Assembly: GCA_023390695.1 (NCBI GenBank)
Contig: JAEWCJ010000157.1
Span: 1-7,730, forward strand
Reading direction: 5' to 3'
Origin: Pseudomonadota bacterium
GTDB lineage: Bacteria > Pseudomonadota > Alphaproteobacteria > Rhizobiales > Xanthobacteraceae
DNA length: 7,730 bases
Shown: one piece after another, positions 1 to 6,348 of the stretch
Numbering within the stretch: the first letter of the stretch is position 1
Layout of the letters: the number at the start of each line of letters is the position of its first letter
Program-made: the position numbers and the translations under genes
Notes under the pieces: generated by a model
What the model saw: only the letters and a program-made list of their open reading frames with translations
Told to the model about the DNA's origin: nothing
The model's database searches: none

Positions 1-435
1 CATGCCGCCGGAGAGCTGATGCGGATAGGCATCGGCAAACCGCTGCAAGCCCACGAGGTCCACAAAGCGCTCGACGGTGTCGCGCACTTCCGCAGACGGA
101 CGGCCGCGGGACTTTGGACCGAAGCCGATATTGCCGCGCACCGTCAGCCACGGAAACAGGCCGTAATCCTGGAACACCATGCCGCGATCCGGCGCCGGCC
201 CCTGCACCGGCATGTCCCACATCAGCGCCTGTCCGTTCGTCGGCTGTTCAAAACCGGCCACGATCCGCAACAGCGTGGATTTGCCGCAGCCAGACGCCCC
301 GATCAGACAGATGAATTCGCCCTTGCGCACCTGCAGATCGGCGTCGCGCAAAGCTTCGATGCGCTGGCCCTGCAGTTCAAATTGCTTGCTGACCTTCTTC
401 AGCTCCAGGATGGGAAGACCGTTCGGATCACGCAT
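1..435 (-). CDS. ABC transporter ATP-binding protein, NitT/TauT family (C-terminus cut by window edge)
   Basis: This is the cytoplasmic ATPase that would power the permease encoded just upstream. Reading from ATG at 435 down to position 1 gives 145 residues. Walker A is G46-A-S-G-C-G-K52-S-T, the Q-loop is V87-F-Q89-D, and the reading stops inside the ABC signature (L141-S-G-G-M145). Walker B, the D-loop and the H-loop lie beyond the left edge, so roughly the last 100 or more residues are missing. The start is supported by an 8-bp overlap with the permease stop (ATGCGTGA) and a GGAG 8 nt upstream, which implies translational coupling. The Q-loop region, FQDYGLFPWLTV, resembles SsuB/TauB/NrtD-like nitrate, sulfonate and taurine importers. 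The substrate cannot be read from this subunit; the link to nitrogen compounds comes from the neighbouring allophanate hydrolase. Confidence 0.95.
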   Translation of the reverse strand, partial: MRDPNGLPILELKKVSKQFELQGQRIEALRDADLQVRKGEFICLIGASGCGKSTLLRIVAGFEQPTNGQALMWDMPVQGPAPDRGMVFQDYGLFPWLTVRGNIGFGPKSRGRPSAEVRDTVERFVDLVGLQRFADAYPHQLSGGM

Positions 436-1288
436 TTCCGGGACTCCAGCGCAGAAGATAACGGCCGAGTCGCATGACCAGCCAGTCCGAGATAAATCCG
501 GCAATGCCGATCACGATCATGCCGGAGATGACGATTTCAGTGCGCGAGAGCTGACGCGCCTCCATGATGATGGCGCCGAGCCCGGTCTGCACGCCGGTCA
601 TCTCCCCGACCACAATCACCACCCAGGCGAAGCCGAGACCGAGCCGAAGGCCGGTGAAGATGGCCGGAAGACTGGCCGGCAGCACCACGTTGAAGAACTG
701 CGACGAGCCCTGACAGCCCAGCATACTGGCGGCCTCGAACAATCGCGGATCGACCGATCGCACACCGAAGATCGTGTTGATCAGGATCGGATAAAAGGCA
801 CCAAGCGCCACCAGAAACACCGCGGAACGCGGGCCGAGCCCAAAAATGATCATCGCCAGCGGCAGCCAGGCCGTCACCGGAATCGGGCGCAAGACCTGCA
901 AGGTCGGATCGAGCAATCGCCGCACCAGCGGGATGCGCCCGATCATCAGTCCGAGTGGCAGCGCAATCGCGAGCGCCATGGCAAAACCGCCATAGACGCG
1001 GCTGACCGACGCCAGCAGATGCACCAGCAACGTGCCGCTGAAGGCGTCGTCATAGATGCCGCCGAAAGCGAGATCGTAGAGTTCGACCGCGACCTCGCTG
1101 GGCGGCGGGATCAGGCTGAATTTCCGGCCATAGGTGGCGAAATGCCAGATGACGAGCACGCCGACTGGAAAGATCAGCGTGATGGCCGGATTGCGCAGCC
1201 TCTCCAGGACAGCGAGCGCCGGCGACCGTGACGGCTTGACCGCCACATCCGCCGACACACTCGCGTTTGTTTCGACGGTCACACTCAC
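428..1288 (-). CDS. ABC transporter permease, NitT/TauT (SsuC/TauC-like) family
   Basis: This is the inner-membrane channel subunit of a binding-protein-dependent importer, 286 residues long, which is normal for the family. About six hydrophobic segments are visible, near residues 34-52, 99-117, 137-152, 155-174, 207-230 and 253-271. The cytoplasmic EAA loop that docks the ATPase starts at E185-A-A-S-M-L-G and continues through V-L-P-A-S-L-P at about 202-208, as in BPD_transp_1 permeases. The soluble N-terminal tail of about 30 residues is variable in this family. The start is GTG at 1288, sharing GTGA with the TGA of the binding-protein gene, so translation is probably coupled. A second GTG at codon 3 is an equally possible start. 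The 3' end overlaps the ATPase start by 8 bp. Substrate specificity is not visible here. Confidence 0.95.
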   Translation of the reverse strand: MSVTVETNASVSADVAVKPSRSPALAVLERLRNPAITLIFPVGVLVIWHFATYGRKFSLIPPPSEVAVELYDLAFGGIYDDAFSGTLLVHLLASVSRVYGGFAMALAIALPLGLMIGRIPLVRRLLDPTLQVLRPIPVTAWLPLAMIIFGLGPRSAVFLVALGAFYPILINTIFGVRSVDPRLFEAASMLGCQGSSQFFNVVLPASLPAIFTGLRLGLGFAWVVIVVGEMTGVQTGLGAIIMEARQLSRTEIVISGMIVIGIAGFISDWLVMRLGRYLLRWSPGNA

Positions 1289-2235
1289 GCTTGCTTCGCC
1301 AGTTCGTCGACAAACGTCGTGTTGAAGAAGGAGGCAAAGTCCGGAAGCTGCCGGATCTGCTTCAACTCCAGCATGTATTGCGCATAGGTTTTGGATTGCT
1401 GGATTTCGGTCGGACCGAATTTCCAGGTCAGCTCCACATTGGGCACCGACACCTCGATCGCTTCCGGCTTCTGGCCGAGCTTGGCGACCGCCATCGCCGC
1501 CATCTCTTTCGGATTCTGCATGGCGAAATCCACCGCCTTGCGATGGATACCAAGAATGACTTTCACCAGCTCCGGCTTGTCTTTCAGCGTGTCGCGGTGG
1601 GCGCCGAACACCATGTTCAGCGCACCCATGCTGGTGCCATAGGGATATTCGACGAGCTTGCCGATGCCGGAGGAAATGCTGACGCCCGGTCCCGGCTCCG
1701 CGCCGACATAAGCGTCGACATCGCCGCGCGCGAGCGCCAGATGCATTTCGCTGAAGGATACGCGGATCGGCGTGATGTCCTTGATCGACATACCCTCCAT
1801 GCGCAGGCGCTCGAGAATGAACACCTCCTGCGTCGAGCCCGGCCAGATCGCGACCTTCTTGCCCTTCAGGTCCTTGAGAGTCTTGATCGGCGAATCCTTG
1901 CCGGCGATCACCGCCATGCCCTTGTTGCAGGCGCCGGCAATCACTACGACCGGCTCGCCAGCCGCAGCGCCCAGCGTCGCGGCGGCAATGCCGAACATGC
2001 CGAAATCGACCGACTTGGTGACGACCGCATTCTTGCCTTCGGTCGGACTTTCAAACGGGATGACTTCGACCTTGTATCCTGCCGGCGTGAATTTCTCGTA
2101 GAAATGCGGCGCGATCGAATGAATGAGCTTCAGCGCCCCCATCTTGATGACGACCGGCTGCTGGGCGCGGACAATGCTGGGGGCGAAAACGGTGGCGGCA
2201 CCGGCAGCAATAAGGAATTCGCGGCGGCGGATCAT
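1285..2235 (-). CDS. ABC transporter substrate-binding protein, NMT1/THI5-like, Tat signal
   Basis: This is a periplasmic ligand receptor for the importer, 316 residues. The N-terminus carries a twin-arginine signal: R3-R4-R5-E-F-L, a short hydrophobic stretch at about 8-21, and a likely cleavage after A24 (V-R-A|Q-Q). This suggests export in folded form. The mature part has the type-2 periplasmic-binding-protein plan of the NitT/TauT group: an opening strand VVIKMGALK, a motif around residues 75-90 with DFGMFGIAAATLGAA, then KTLKDLKGKKVAIWPGS and a DVDAYVGAEP segment. These match SsuA/TauA/THI5-like proteins that bind nitrate, sulfonates, pyrimidine precursors or urea-type compounds. The start is ATG at 2235, with AGGGAG at 2247-2242 and a 6-nt spacer. 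Following allophanate hydrolase in the operon favours a urea-, biuret- or guanidine-like ligand, but this is inference from context. Confidence 0.93.
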   Translation of the reverse strand: MIRRREFLIAAGAATVFAPSIVRAQQPVVIKMGALKLIHSIAPHFYEKFTPAGYKVEVIPFESPTEGKNAVVTKSVDFGMFGIAAATLGAAAGEPVVVIAGACNKGMAVIAGKDSPIKTLKDLKGKKVAIWPGSTQEVFILERLRMEGMSIKDITPIRVSFSEMHLALARGDVDAYVGAEPGPGVSISSGIGKLVEYPYGTSMGALNMVFGAHRDTLKDKPELVKVILGIHRKAVDFAMQNPKEMAAMAVAKLGQKPEAIEVSVPNVELTWKFGPTEIQQSKTYAQYMLELKQIRQLPDFASFFNTTFVDELAKQA

Positions 2236-2241
2236 GAATGA

Positions 2242-2264
2242 CTCCCTGTTTACTCATGACAGGG
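2242..2264 (-). promoter_or_regulatory. Ribosome binding site of the binding-protein gene inside a small hairpin
   Basis: On the minus strand the Shine-Dalgarno sequence AGGGAG (2247-2242) sits 6 nt before the ATG at 2235. The arms CCCTGT and ACAGGG (2264-2259 and 2249-2244) form a perfect 6-bp inverted repeat around a 9-nt loop. The 3' arm covers the AGGG of the ribosome binding site. In mRNA this could partly mask initiation and so tune the amount of binding protein relative to the upstream enzyme. The ribosome binding site is clear; a regulatory role for the hairpin is inference, since a 6-bp stem with a 9-nt loop is only moderately stable. Confidence 0.5.
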
Positions 2265-2350
2265 GTTTGCAATCGCTGTGCCAGCGGAAACGCGCCGTCA
2301 GAGCCGCCCGGATCCAGATGTGGCTCGCCGCTTCTGCCTATTTCGCGTGC

Positions 2351-2372
2351 TTGCTGCTCTTTCAGGCAGCAA
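2351..2372 (-). repeat. Inverted repeat just downstream of atzF
   Basis: On the minus strand, TTGCTGC and GCAGCAA form a perfect 7-bp stem with an 8-nt loop, starting about 10 nt after the atzF stop. No T-run follows, so it is not a convincing intrinsic terminator. It could be an mRNA-stabilising or attenuating hairpin between the enzyme and the transporter genes. The rest of the 147-bp gap (2236-2382) shows no credible gene and no convincing minus-strand promoter. The transporter genes may therefore be read from the atzF promoter. Confidence 0.35.
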
Positions 2373-2382
2373 TCCATGCAGT

Positions 2383-4176
2383 TCAGTCGCTAGCGCGGGA
2401 GACAAAGGCGCGCCAGCCGCCAAAGCTGGAAATGTCGCGCGCGCCCTTGATGGCCTCGGCCTCCACCAGAAAACCCTTCACGCCACGTCCATCGGCAAGC
2501 GCAAGCGTTCCGATCGACAGCGGCGCAGGAATGGCCGCGACAAATTGGCCGAACCCTTCCGCCGGCAGCGCCCAGATCTCGAGCTCGATCGCCGCTCCCT
2601 GGCCGGCGACGACGCGCAGCATCCCCGGCTTCGGCGGGGTCGTGCCGGCAAGCGCGAACAGCCTGTAATCCGGCGCCGTTGCCGTTTTCTCGAGAAAGCG
2701 CCCGCCAAGTGCGGTCAGTTCTCCGTTCAATGGCATCCCGGACAGGTGCGCACCGACCACCGCAATCGCGATCTCGCCGTGTCCCGCGATGGAAGGAAGC
2801 GCATTGATCGGCTTTTGACGGTTGCCCGTTGCACCGAGCGGCAATCCGGTATCGACCTGGAACACACGGCCGATGGACGCCAGCACAGCGTCGCGGCCGC
2901 CGGGCGCAAGCAAGGTGATGCCGAAGGGCCGCTTGTCGTCATGCAGCGCCGAAGGAACGGCGAGGCCGCAAAGATCGAGCAGGTTGACGAAATTCGTGTA
3001 GGTGCCGAGCCGCGAATTCAACCGGATCGGATCGGTCAGCACCTCCTCAAGCGTATAGACCGTCGGCGCCGTCGGCAGCGCGAGCACATCGACACTGCGG
3101 AACGTCTTTTCGGCCATGCGGCGCAATTCTTCCAGCCGGTAAAGTGCGGTGAAGGTATCAAGCGCACTGGGGCGCTTTCCTCCTTCAATGATTGCGCGCG
3201 TGATCGGATGCACGGCTTCCGGATGTGTGTCGATCAGTTCACGTGCCGCGGCGTAGCGTTCGGCCACCCATGGCCCTTCGTAGAGCAATCGCGCTGTTTC
3301 GTAGAACGGCTCGATGTCGATTTCGACCGGAGTGGCACCGAGGCGCACAAGCCGCTCCAGCGCAGCGTCATAGTCGGCCGACGCCGCTTCATCGCCGAAG
3401 AACAGACGCGCATCTCGCCGCGGCACGCCGATCTTCAGATGCGGCGGCAACGCCGACATGGCTCCCGGCGCACGCTCGCGCGAATAGGCGTCGCGCGGAT
3501 CGTAACCTGCCATGACCTCCAGCGCGGCCCAGGCGTCGTCCACCGTCAGCGCGAAGACCGATACGCAATCGAGGGTACGGCAAGCCGGCACCACGCCATA
3601 TGTCGAGAGCAGCCCGAGGCTCGGCTTCAATCCGACGATGTTGTTCAGCATGGCCGGAACGCGGCCCGAACCGGCAGTATCGGTGCCCAAGGACAAAGGC
3701 ACGAGACCGGCGCCGACCGCGACGGCAGAGCCCGAGCTCGAACCGCCGGGAATGTAGTCGGCGCGCAGCGCGTTGCGGGGAACTGGATAGGGCGTACGCA
3801 CGCCGACAAGGCCGGTCGCGAACTGGTCGAGATTTGTCTTACCAACAACGATGGCGCCGGCCGCCCGCAACCGCGCAACCGCCGTAGCATCCGCTTCCGC
3901 AACATACGCGAATGCGGGACAGGCCGCCGTCGTCGGCAGGCCTGCAACGTCGATGTTGTCCTTGACCGCGACCGGCACGCCATAAAGCGGCAAAGCCGGA
4001 TCGGTCAGCGCGGCGGCTTCCGCCAGCGCAGCCGCCTCATCCCGCAAGGTTATGAAGATGCCGGGATCGTCCTGCGCACGGATGCGCGCGTAGCAGCGAC
4101 GGATCGTCTGTTCGGGGGTCGTGGCACCGCTCCGGTGCGCGGCCAGGATGTCAGCAATCGTCTCGGACAAATCCAC
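2383..4176 (-). CDS. atzF: Allophanate hydrolase (amidase-signature family)
   Basis: This cytoplasmic enzyme hydrolyses allophanate to ammonia and CO2 (EC 3.5.1.54), the last step of urea-carboxylase, biuret and cyanurate nitrogen pathways. It has 597 residues, close to the usual length of about 600. Residues 1 to about 440 are an amidase-signature domain with a Lys-cisSer-Ser triad: K72 (AVKDNID), S146 (GGSSSGS) and S170 (GTDTAGS). The spacings of 74 and 24 residues are as expected. Y299 and R307 (YEGPWVAERY) match, from memory, the pair reported to recognise the substrate in the Granulibacter enzyme. From about 468 the C-terminal domain specific to allophanate hydrolases follows (GAHLSGMPLN, APDYRLFALAGTTPPKPG, IPAPLSIGT, FGGWRA). 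This domain separates it from generic amidases or GatA. The start is GTG at 4176; the frame is open further upstream but has no better start. It is the first gene of the operon, facing away from the chemoreceptor, and 147 bp precede the next gene. Confidence 0.93.
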   Translation of the reverse strand: MDLSETIADILAAHRSGATTPEQTIRRCYARIRAQDDPGIFITLRDEAAALAEAAALTDPALPLYGVPVAVKDNIDVAGLPTTAACPAFAYVAEADATAVARLRAAGAIVVGKTNLDQFATGLVGVRTPYPVPRNALRADYIPGGSSSGSAVAVGAGLVPLSLGTDTAGSGRVPAMLNNIVGLKPSLGLLSTYGVVPACRTLDCVSVFALTVDDAWAALEVMAGYDPRDAYSRERAPGAMSALPPHLKIGVPRRDARLFFGDEAASADYDAALERLVRLGATPVEIDIEPFYETARLLYEGPWVAERYAAARELIDTHPEAVHPITRAIIEGGKRPSALDTFTALYRLEELRRMAEKTFRSVDVLALPTAPTVYTLEEVLTDPIRLNSRLGTYTNFVNLLDLCGLAVPSALHDDKRPFGITLLAPGGRDAVLASIGRVFQVDTGLPLGATGNRQKPINALPSIAGHGEIAIAVVGAHLSGMPLNGELTALGGRFLEKTATAPDYRLFALAGTTPPKPGMLRVVAGQGAAIELEIWALPAEGFGQFVAAIPAPLSIGTLALADGRGVKGFLVEAEAIKGARDISSFGGWRAFVSRASD

Positions 4177-4207
4177 ACCCCCAATCGGCTCTTCCCGGCA
4201 GTCTTCT

Positions 4208-4224
4208 ATGACACATTCATGACA
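4208..4224 (+). repeat. ATGACA direct repeat, 11-bp period
   Basis: ATGACA occurs at 4208-4213 and again at 4219-4224. The two copies start 11 bp apart, about one helical turn, so both would face the same side of the DNA. This arrangement is typical of tandem transcription-factor half-sites. The second copy coincides with the candidate -35 of the chemoreceptor promoter, and both lie between that promoter and the atzF start. Copy number and length are small, so chance is possible. Confidence 0.35.
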
Positions 4225-4249
4225 GCAAGCATCATAAACCTTTTATAAT
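4219..4249 (+). promoter_or_regulatory. Candidate sigma-70 promoter for the chemoreceptor gene
   Basis: An exact TATAAT (4244-4249) is preceded, after a long 19-bp spacer, by ATGACA (4219-4224), a 5-of-6 match to TTGACA. The start point would fall near 4256, giving a leader of about 45 nt before the GTG at 4301. The -10 is convincing for a GC-rich genome. The -35 is less so because of the spacing, and it may instead be part of a regulator site. Confidence 0.45.
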
Positions 4250-4300
4250 TGCCACCTACGAGAACACGGATCCCGATCCTCACGTCAATTCGAGACTTCC

Positions 4301-6304
4301 GTGTTTCTCCGCAAATTGTCCGTCCCGGCCAAGCTGAATTTGGCCGTTGCCCTGCCGACCGCATTGGCGTTCGTCATCTCGGGGGCCGCTTATTTAGGCA
4401 TCGAAACCGTTTCGAGCGATGCCGAGCAGGCCATCGCATCCAGCCAGACCCTGGAAGACGTCAGCGCTTTTTCCATGGTGGTGGAGCGGACCAGCGGCCT
4501 CATGGGCATGCCAGGATCGCAGCAGGAGGTGGAGGCCCGGCTTTCGCCGGAAATCACCCGCCTGCGCGAACTGGCGGAACGCATCGTGATTCCGGTGCAA
4601 CGACGCGACCGGGACATGGCCGACAGACTCGCCGACGATATCGCGGGACTGAATGAATTCGTTCTCGCCACCATGCTGGCGCGCGGCAACATCACCGACG
4701 CTCGGCTTCTGTTCCCCGCTGCCCTCGGCACCTTCACGGAAGCCTCCATTCGTCTTGCTGCGCACCTGCGCGGCGCCGGCATCGAAGGCTCCATCACCAA
4801 GGCCGATCAGTTCTCGCAGGAAGCCGGCCACCTCATCGAGATGGTCAGCACCTTTGCGGGCACCGCCGACATGGCGACGTTCGACGCAACCCGCCGCCTG
4901 GTATCGAATTTTTCCGATCTCGCCGACGACGCGGTCGCCACGCTGAAGGCAGCCGGAAAGGACACACGCCAACTATCGCGCGACATCGAGCGCGCGCGCT
5001 CCAAGCTGTTCGGCCTGACAACCCAGTTGGGCAGCGCATCCGAGCGGTTTGCGTCGCTGAAAGCGCGCGTCACCGACATACTGGTTCACGCGCAGACCGT
5101 TGCCGGTTTGCTGCAGGCCGACAACCAGGTTCGCTCCAGTGATCGCCTTGCCCGCATTTCCGCATGGGCCGACACGATGACGTTTGGTACCTTGGCCGCT
5201 CTCGCCGCTGGATTGGTCATGGCGGGCGGCGTTCCCACTTATGTACGACGATCAATCGTTGCGCCGCTCTCGCGGCTTGAAGGCGTCATGCTGGCTCTCG
5301 CGCGAGGCAACACCCAGATCGACGTGGCGGGCACAGACCGCGCCGATGCCATCGGCGCCATGGCTCGCACGGTCGTCGTCTTTCGCGACACCATGATCGA
5401 AACCGAACGCCTGCGGGCGGAGAAAGCCGAAGCCGAGAACCTGGCTGCAGAAACCCGCAAGAGCGGCATGCACAAAATCGCCGACGAGTTCCAGATCGCC
5501 ATCGGCACCATGATCGAAACCGTCTCCTCGGCCTCGACGGAGCTGGAGGCGGCCGCCGGATCGCTCAGCGGTATTGCCGAAAATACACAGGTGTTGTCGA
5601 CCTCAGTCGCCAATACCTTTCAGCAGGCCTCCACGAATGTGCAGACCGTTGCGGCGACCACCGATCAGTTGAGCGTCTCGATCGGCCAGATTGCCCGGCA
5701 GGCCGAAGAATCCAGCCGTATCGCCAGCGAGGCCGTGCAGCAGGCGCATATCACCGACGCCTGCATTGTCCGGCTCTCGCAAGCGGCTGAACGGATCGGC
5801 GACGTGGTGCGGGTGATTTCCGCGATTGCCGGCCAGACCAATATGCTCGCCTTGAATGCGACAATCGAGGCCGCGCGCGAGGGCGACGCCGGACGCGGCT
5901 TTTCCGTTGTTGCGCAAGAGGTGAAGACGCTGGCGGCCAGCACCGCGAAGGCGACCGAGGAAATCGGCGAACAGATCTCCGGCATGCAGGCGGCGACGCG
6001 GGAATCGGTGCTCGCCATCGAAGAGATCAGCACCACGATCGGCCGCATCGCGGAGATCGCCGCTGCGATCCTGTCCGCCGTCGAAGAGCAAAGCATGGCG
6101 ACGGAAGACATCGCCCGCAATGTCCAGGAAGCAACGCACGGGGCCAGTCAGGTTGCAGCCAGCATCACCGACGTGAGCCGCGGCGCCAGCGCCACCGAAT
6201 CCGCCTCCACAGCTTTGCTTGCGTCGGCGAAATCCTTGTCCAGCGAAAGCACGCGCCTCAAGCAAGTGGTGGAGACGTTCCTGACAACAATACGGGCCGC
6301 ATAA
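4301..6304 (+). CDS. Methyl-accepting chemotaxis protein (transmembrane chemoreceptor)
   Basis: This is an inner-membrane receptor that would report a periplasmic signal to the CheA/CheW array, 667 residues. A first membrane segment lies at about 13-33, and a predicted largely helical periplasmic domain spans about 35-290. A second membrane segment at about 293-313 is followed by a HAMP domain (about 314-366) with P322-L and a typical VVVFRDTM exit. The cytoplasmic signalling domain covers about 400-660. Its hairpin tip is G511-Q-T-N-M-L-A-L-N-A-T-I-E-A-A-R, then GRGFSVVAQEV near 531-541. The C-terminus (TTIRAA) has no NWETF-type tether for CheR/CheB. A sensor domain of about 255 residues is longer than the usual 150-residue four-helix bundle and fits the size of a helical bimodular (HBM-like) domain, though I cannot confirm that. 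The start is GTG at 4301; the frame is open back to 4238 without another start, and the ribosome site is weak. The ligand is unknown. Divergence from the atzF operon suggests a related nitrogen compound. Confidence 0.95.
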   Translation: MFLRKLSVPAKLNLAVALPTALAFVISGAAYLGIETVSSDAEQAIASSQTLEDVSAFSMVVERTSGLMGMPGSQQEVEARLSPEITRLRELAERIVIPVQRRDRDMADRLADDIAGLNEFVLATMLARGNITDARLLFPAALGTFTEASIRLAAHLRGAGIEGSITKADQFSQEAGHLIEMVSTFAGTADMATFDATRRLVSNFSDLADDAVATLKAAGKDTRQLSRDIERARSKLFGLTTQLGSASERFASLKARVTDILVHAQTVAGLLQADNQVRSSDRLARISAWADTMTFGTLAALAAGLVMAGGVPTYVRRSIVAPLSRLEGVMLALARGNTQIDVAGTDRADAIGAMARTVVVFRDTMIETERLRAEKAEAENLAAETRKSGMHKIADEFQIAIGTMIETVSSASTELEAAAGSLSGIAENTQVLSTSVANTFQQASTNVQTVAATTDQLSVSIGQIARQAEESSRIASEAVQQAHITDACIVRLSQAAERIGDVVRVISAIAGQTNMLALNATIEAAREGDAGRGFSVVAQEVKTLAASTAKATEEIGEQISGMQAATRESVLAIEEISTTIGRIAEIAAAILSAVEEQSMATEDIARNVQEATHGASQVAASITDVSRGASATESASTALLASAKSLSSESTRLKQVVETFLTTIRAA

Positions 6305-6321
6305 GCGGCCCGTATTGTTGT
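6284..6321 (+). terminator. Intrinsic terminator overlapping the end of the chemoreceptor gene
   Basis: Positions 6284-6300 and 6305-6321 are perfect 17-bp inverted copies with a GC-rich core (ACGGGCCGC/GCGGCCCGT). The 4-nt loop ATAA contains the TAA stop of the chemoreceptor. On the plus strand the stem ends in a T-rich run (TTGTTGTTT) near 6315-6323, as for a Rho-independent terminator. On the minus strand the outer AT pairs give a similar but poorer signal. It could therefore also stop leftward transcripts from tctA, whose stop lies 28 nt before it. The gap 6322-6348 otherwise holds only a short GT-rich stretch (6325-6338). Confidence 0.85.
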
Positions 6322-6348
6322 TTCGTGTGTGCGTGTGTTCAGTCCCGA

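Larger units (their letters stand above)
4177..4300. promoter_or_regulatory. Divergent promoter region between atzF and the chemoreceptor gene
   Basis: This 124-bp spacer is the only place for the start signals of both the leftward atzF operon and the rightward chemoreceptor gene. It is visibly more AT-rich in the middle (about 4208-4250) than the surrounding genes. TTATAA at 4243-4248 is palindromic and could serve as the core of a -10 on either strand. On the minus strand TATGAT (4236-4231) is another possible -10 for atzF, but no good -35 lies at the right distance. I looked for riboswitch signatures such as a guanidine riboswitch ahead of atzF and saw none. Confidence 0.6.

Noticed and set aside
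179..1231. A 350-residue plus-strand open frame antisense to the permease and ATPase start
   Set aside because: Very hydrophilic Arg/Asp/His-rich translation is the typical shadow of membrane-protein codons; the minus-strand genes have clear motifs and coupled overlaps.
1267..2241. A 324-residue plus-strand open frame antisense to the binding-protein gene
   Set aside because: It spans almost exactly the real gene on the other strand, is Arg/His/Asp-rich and has no recognisable domain.
2051..2377. A 108-residue minus-strand frame starting 5 nt after the atzF stop and running out of frame into the binding-protein gene
   Set aside because: Its first part fills the intergenic spacer but the second part is an off-frame reading of the Tat signal region. 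It has no good ribosome site and an Arg/Pro/His-rich tail. It could at most be a short leader peptide, for which I see no evidence.
2278..4248. A 656-residue plus-strand open frame antisense to the whole of atzF
   Set aside because: It is opposite a gene with a complete catalytic triad and a family-specific C-terminal domain. Its translation is dominated by Arg, Gln, His and Asp without domain-like hydrophobic patterning, as expected from the complement of a GC-rich gene.
4177..4300. Guanidine or other riboswitch, or sigma-54 promoter, ahead of atzF
   Set aside because: Allophanate hydrolase genes can be under guanidine riboswitches or nitrogen control, so I looked. I found neither the conserved riboswitch blocks, nor paired ACGR loops, nor GG-N10-GC at TGGCAATT.
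6325..6338. GT-rich microsatellite-like stretch between the terminator and tctA
   Set aside because: Only 14 nt with one interruption; too short to be a phase-variable repeat and outside any coding or promoter context I can support.
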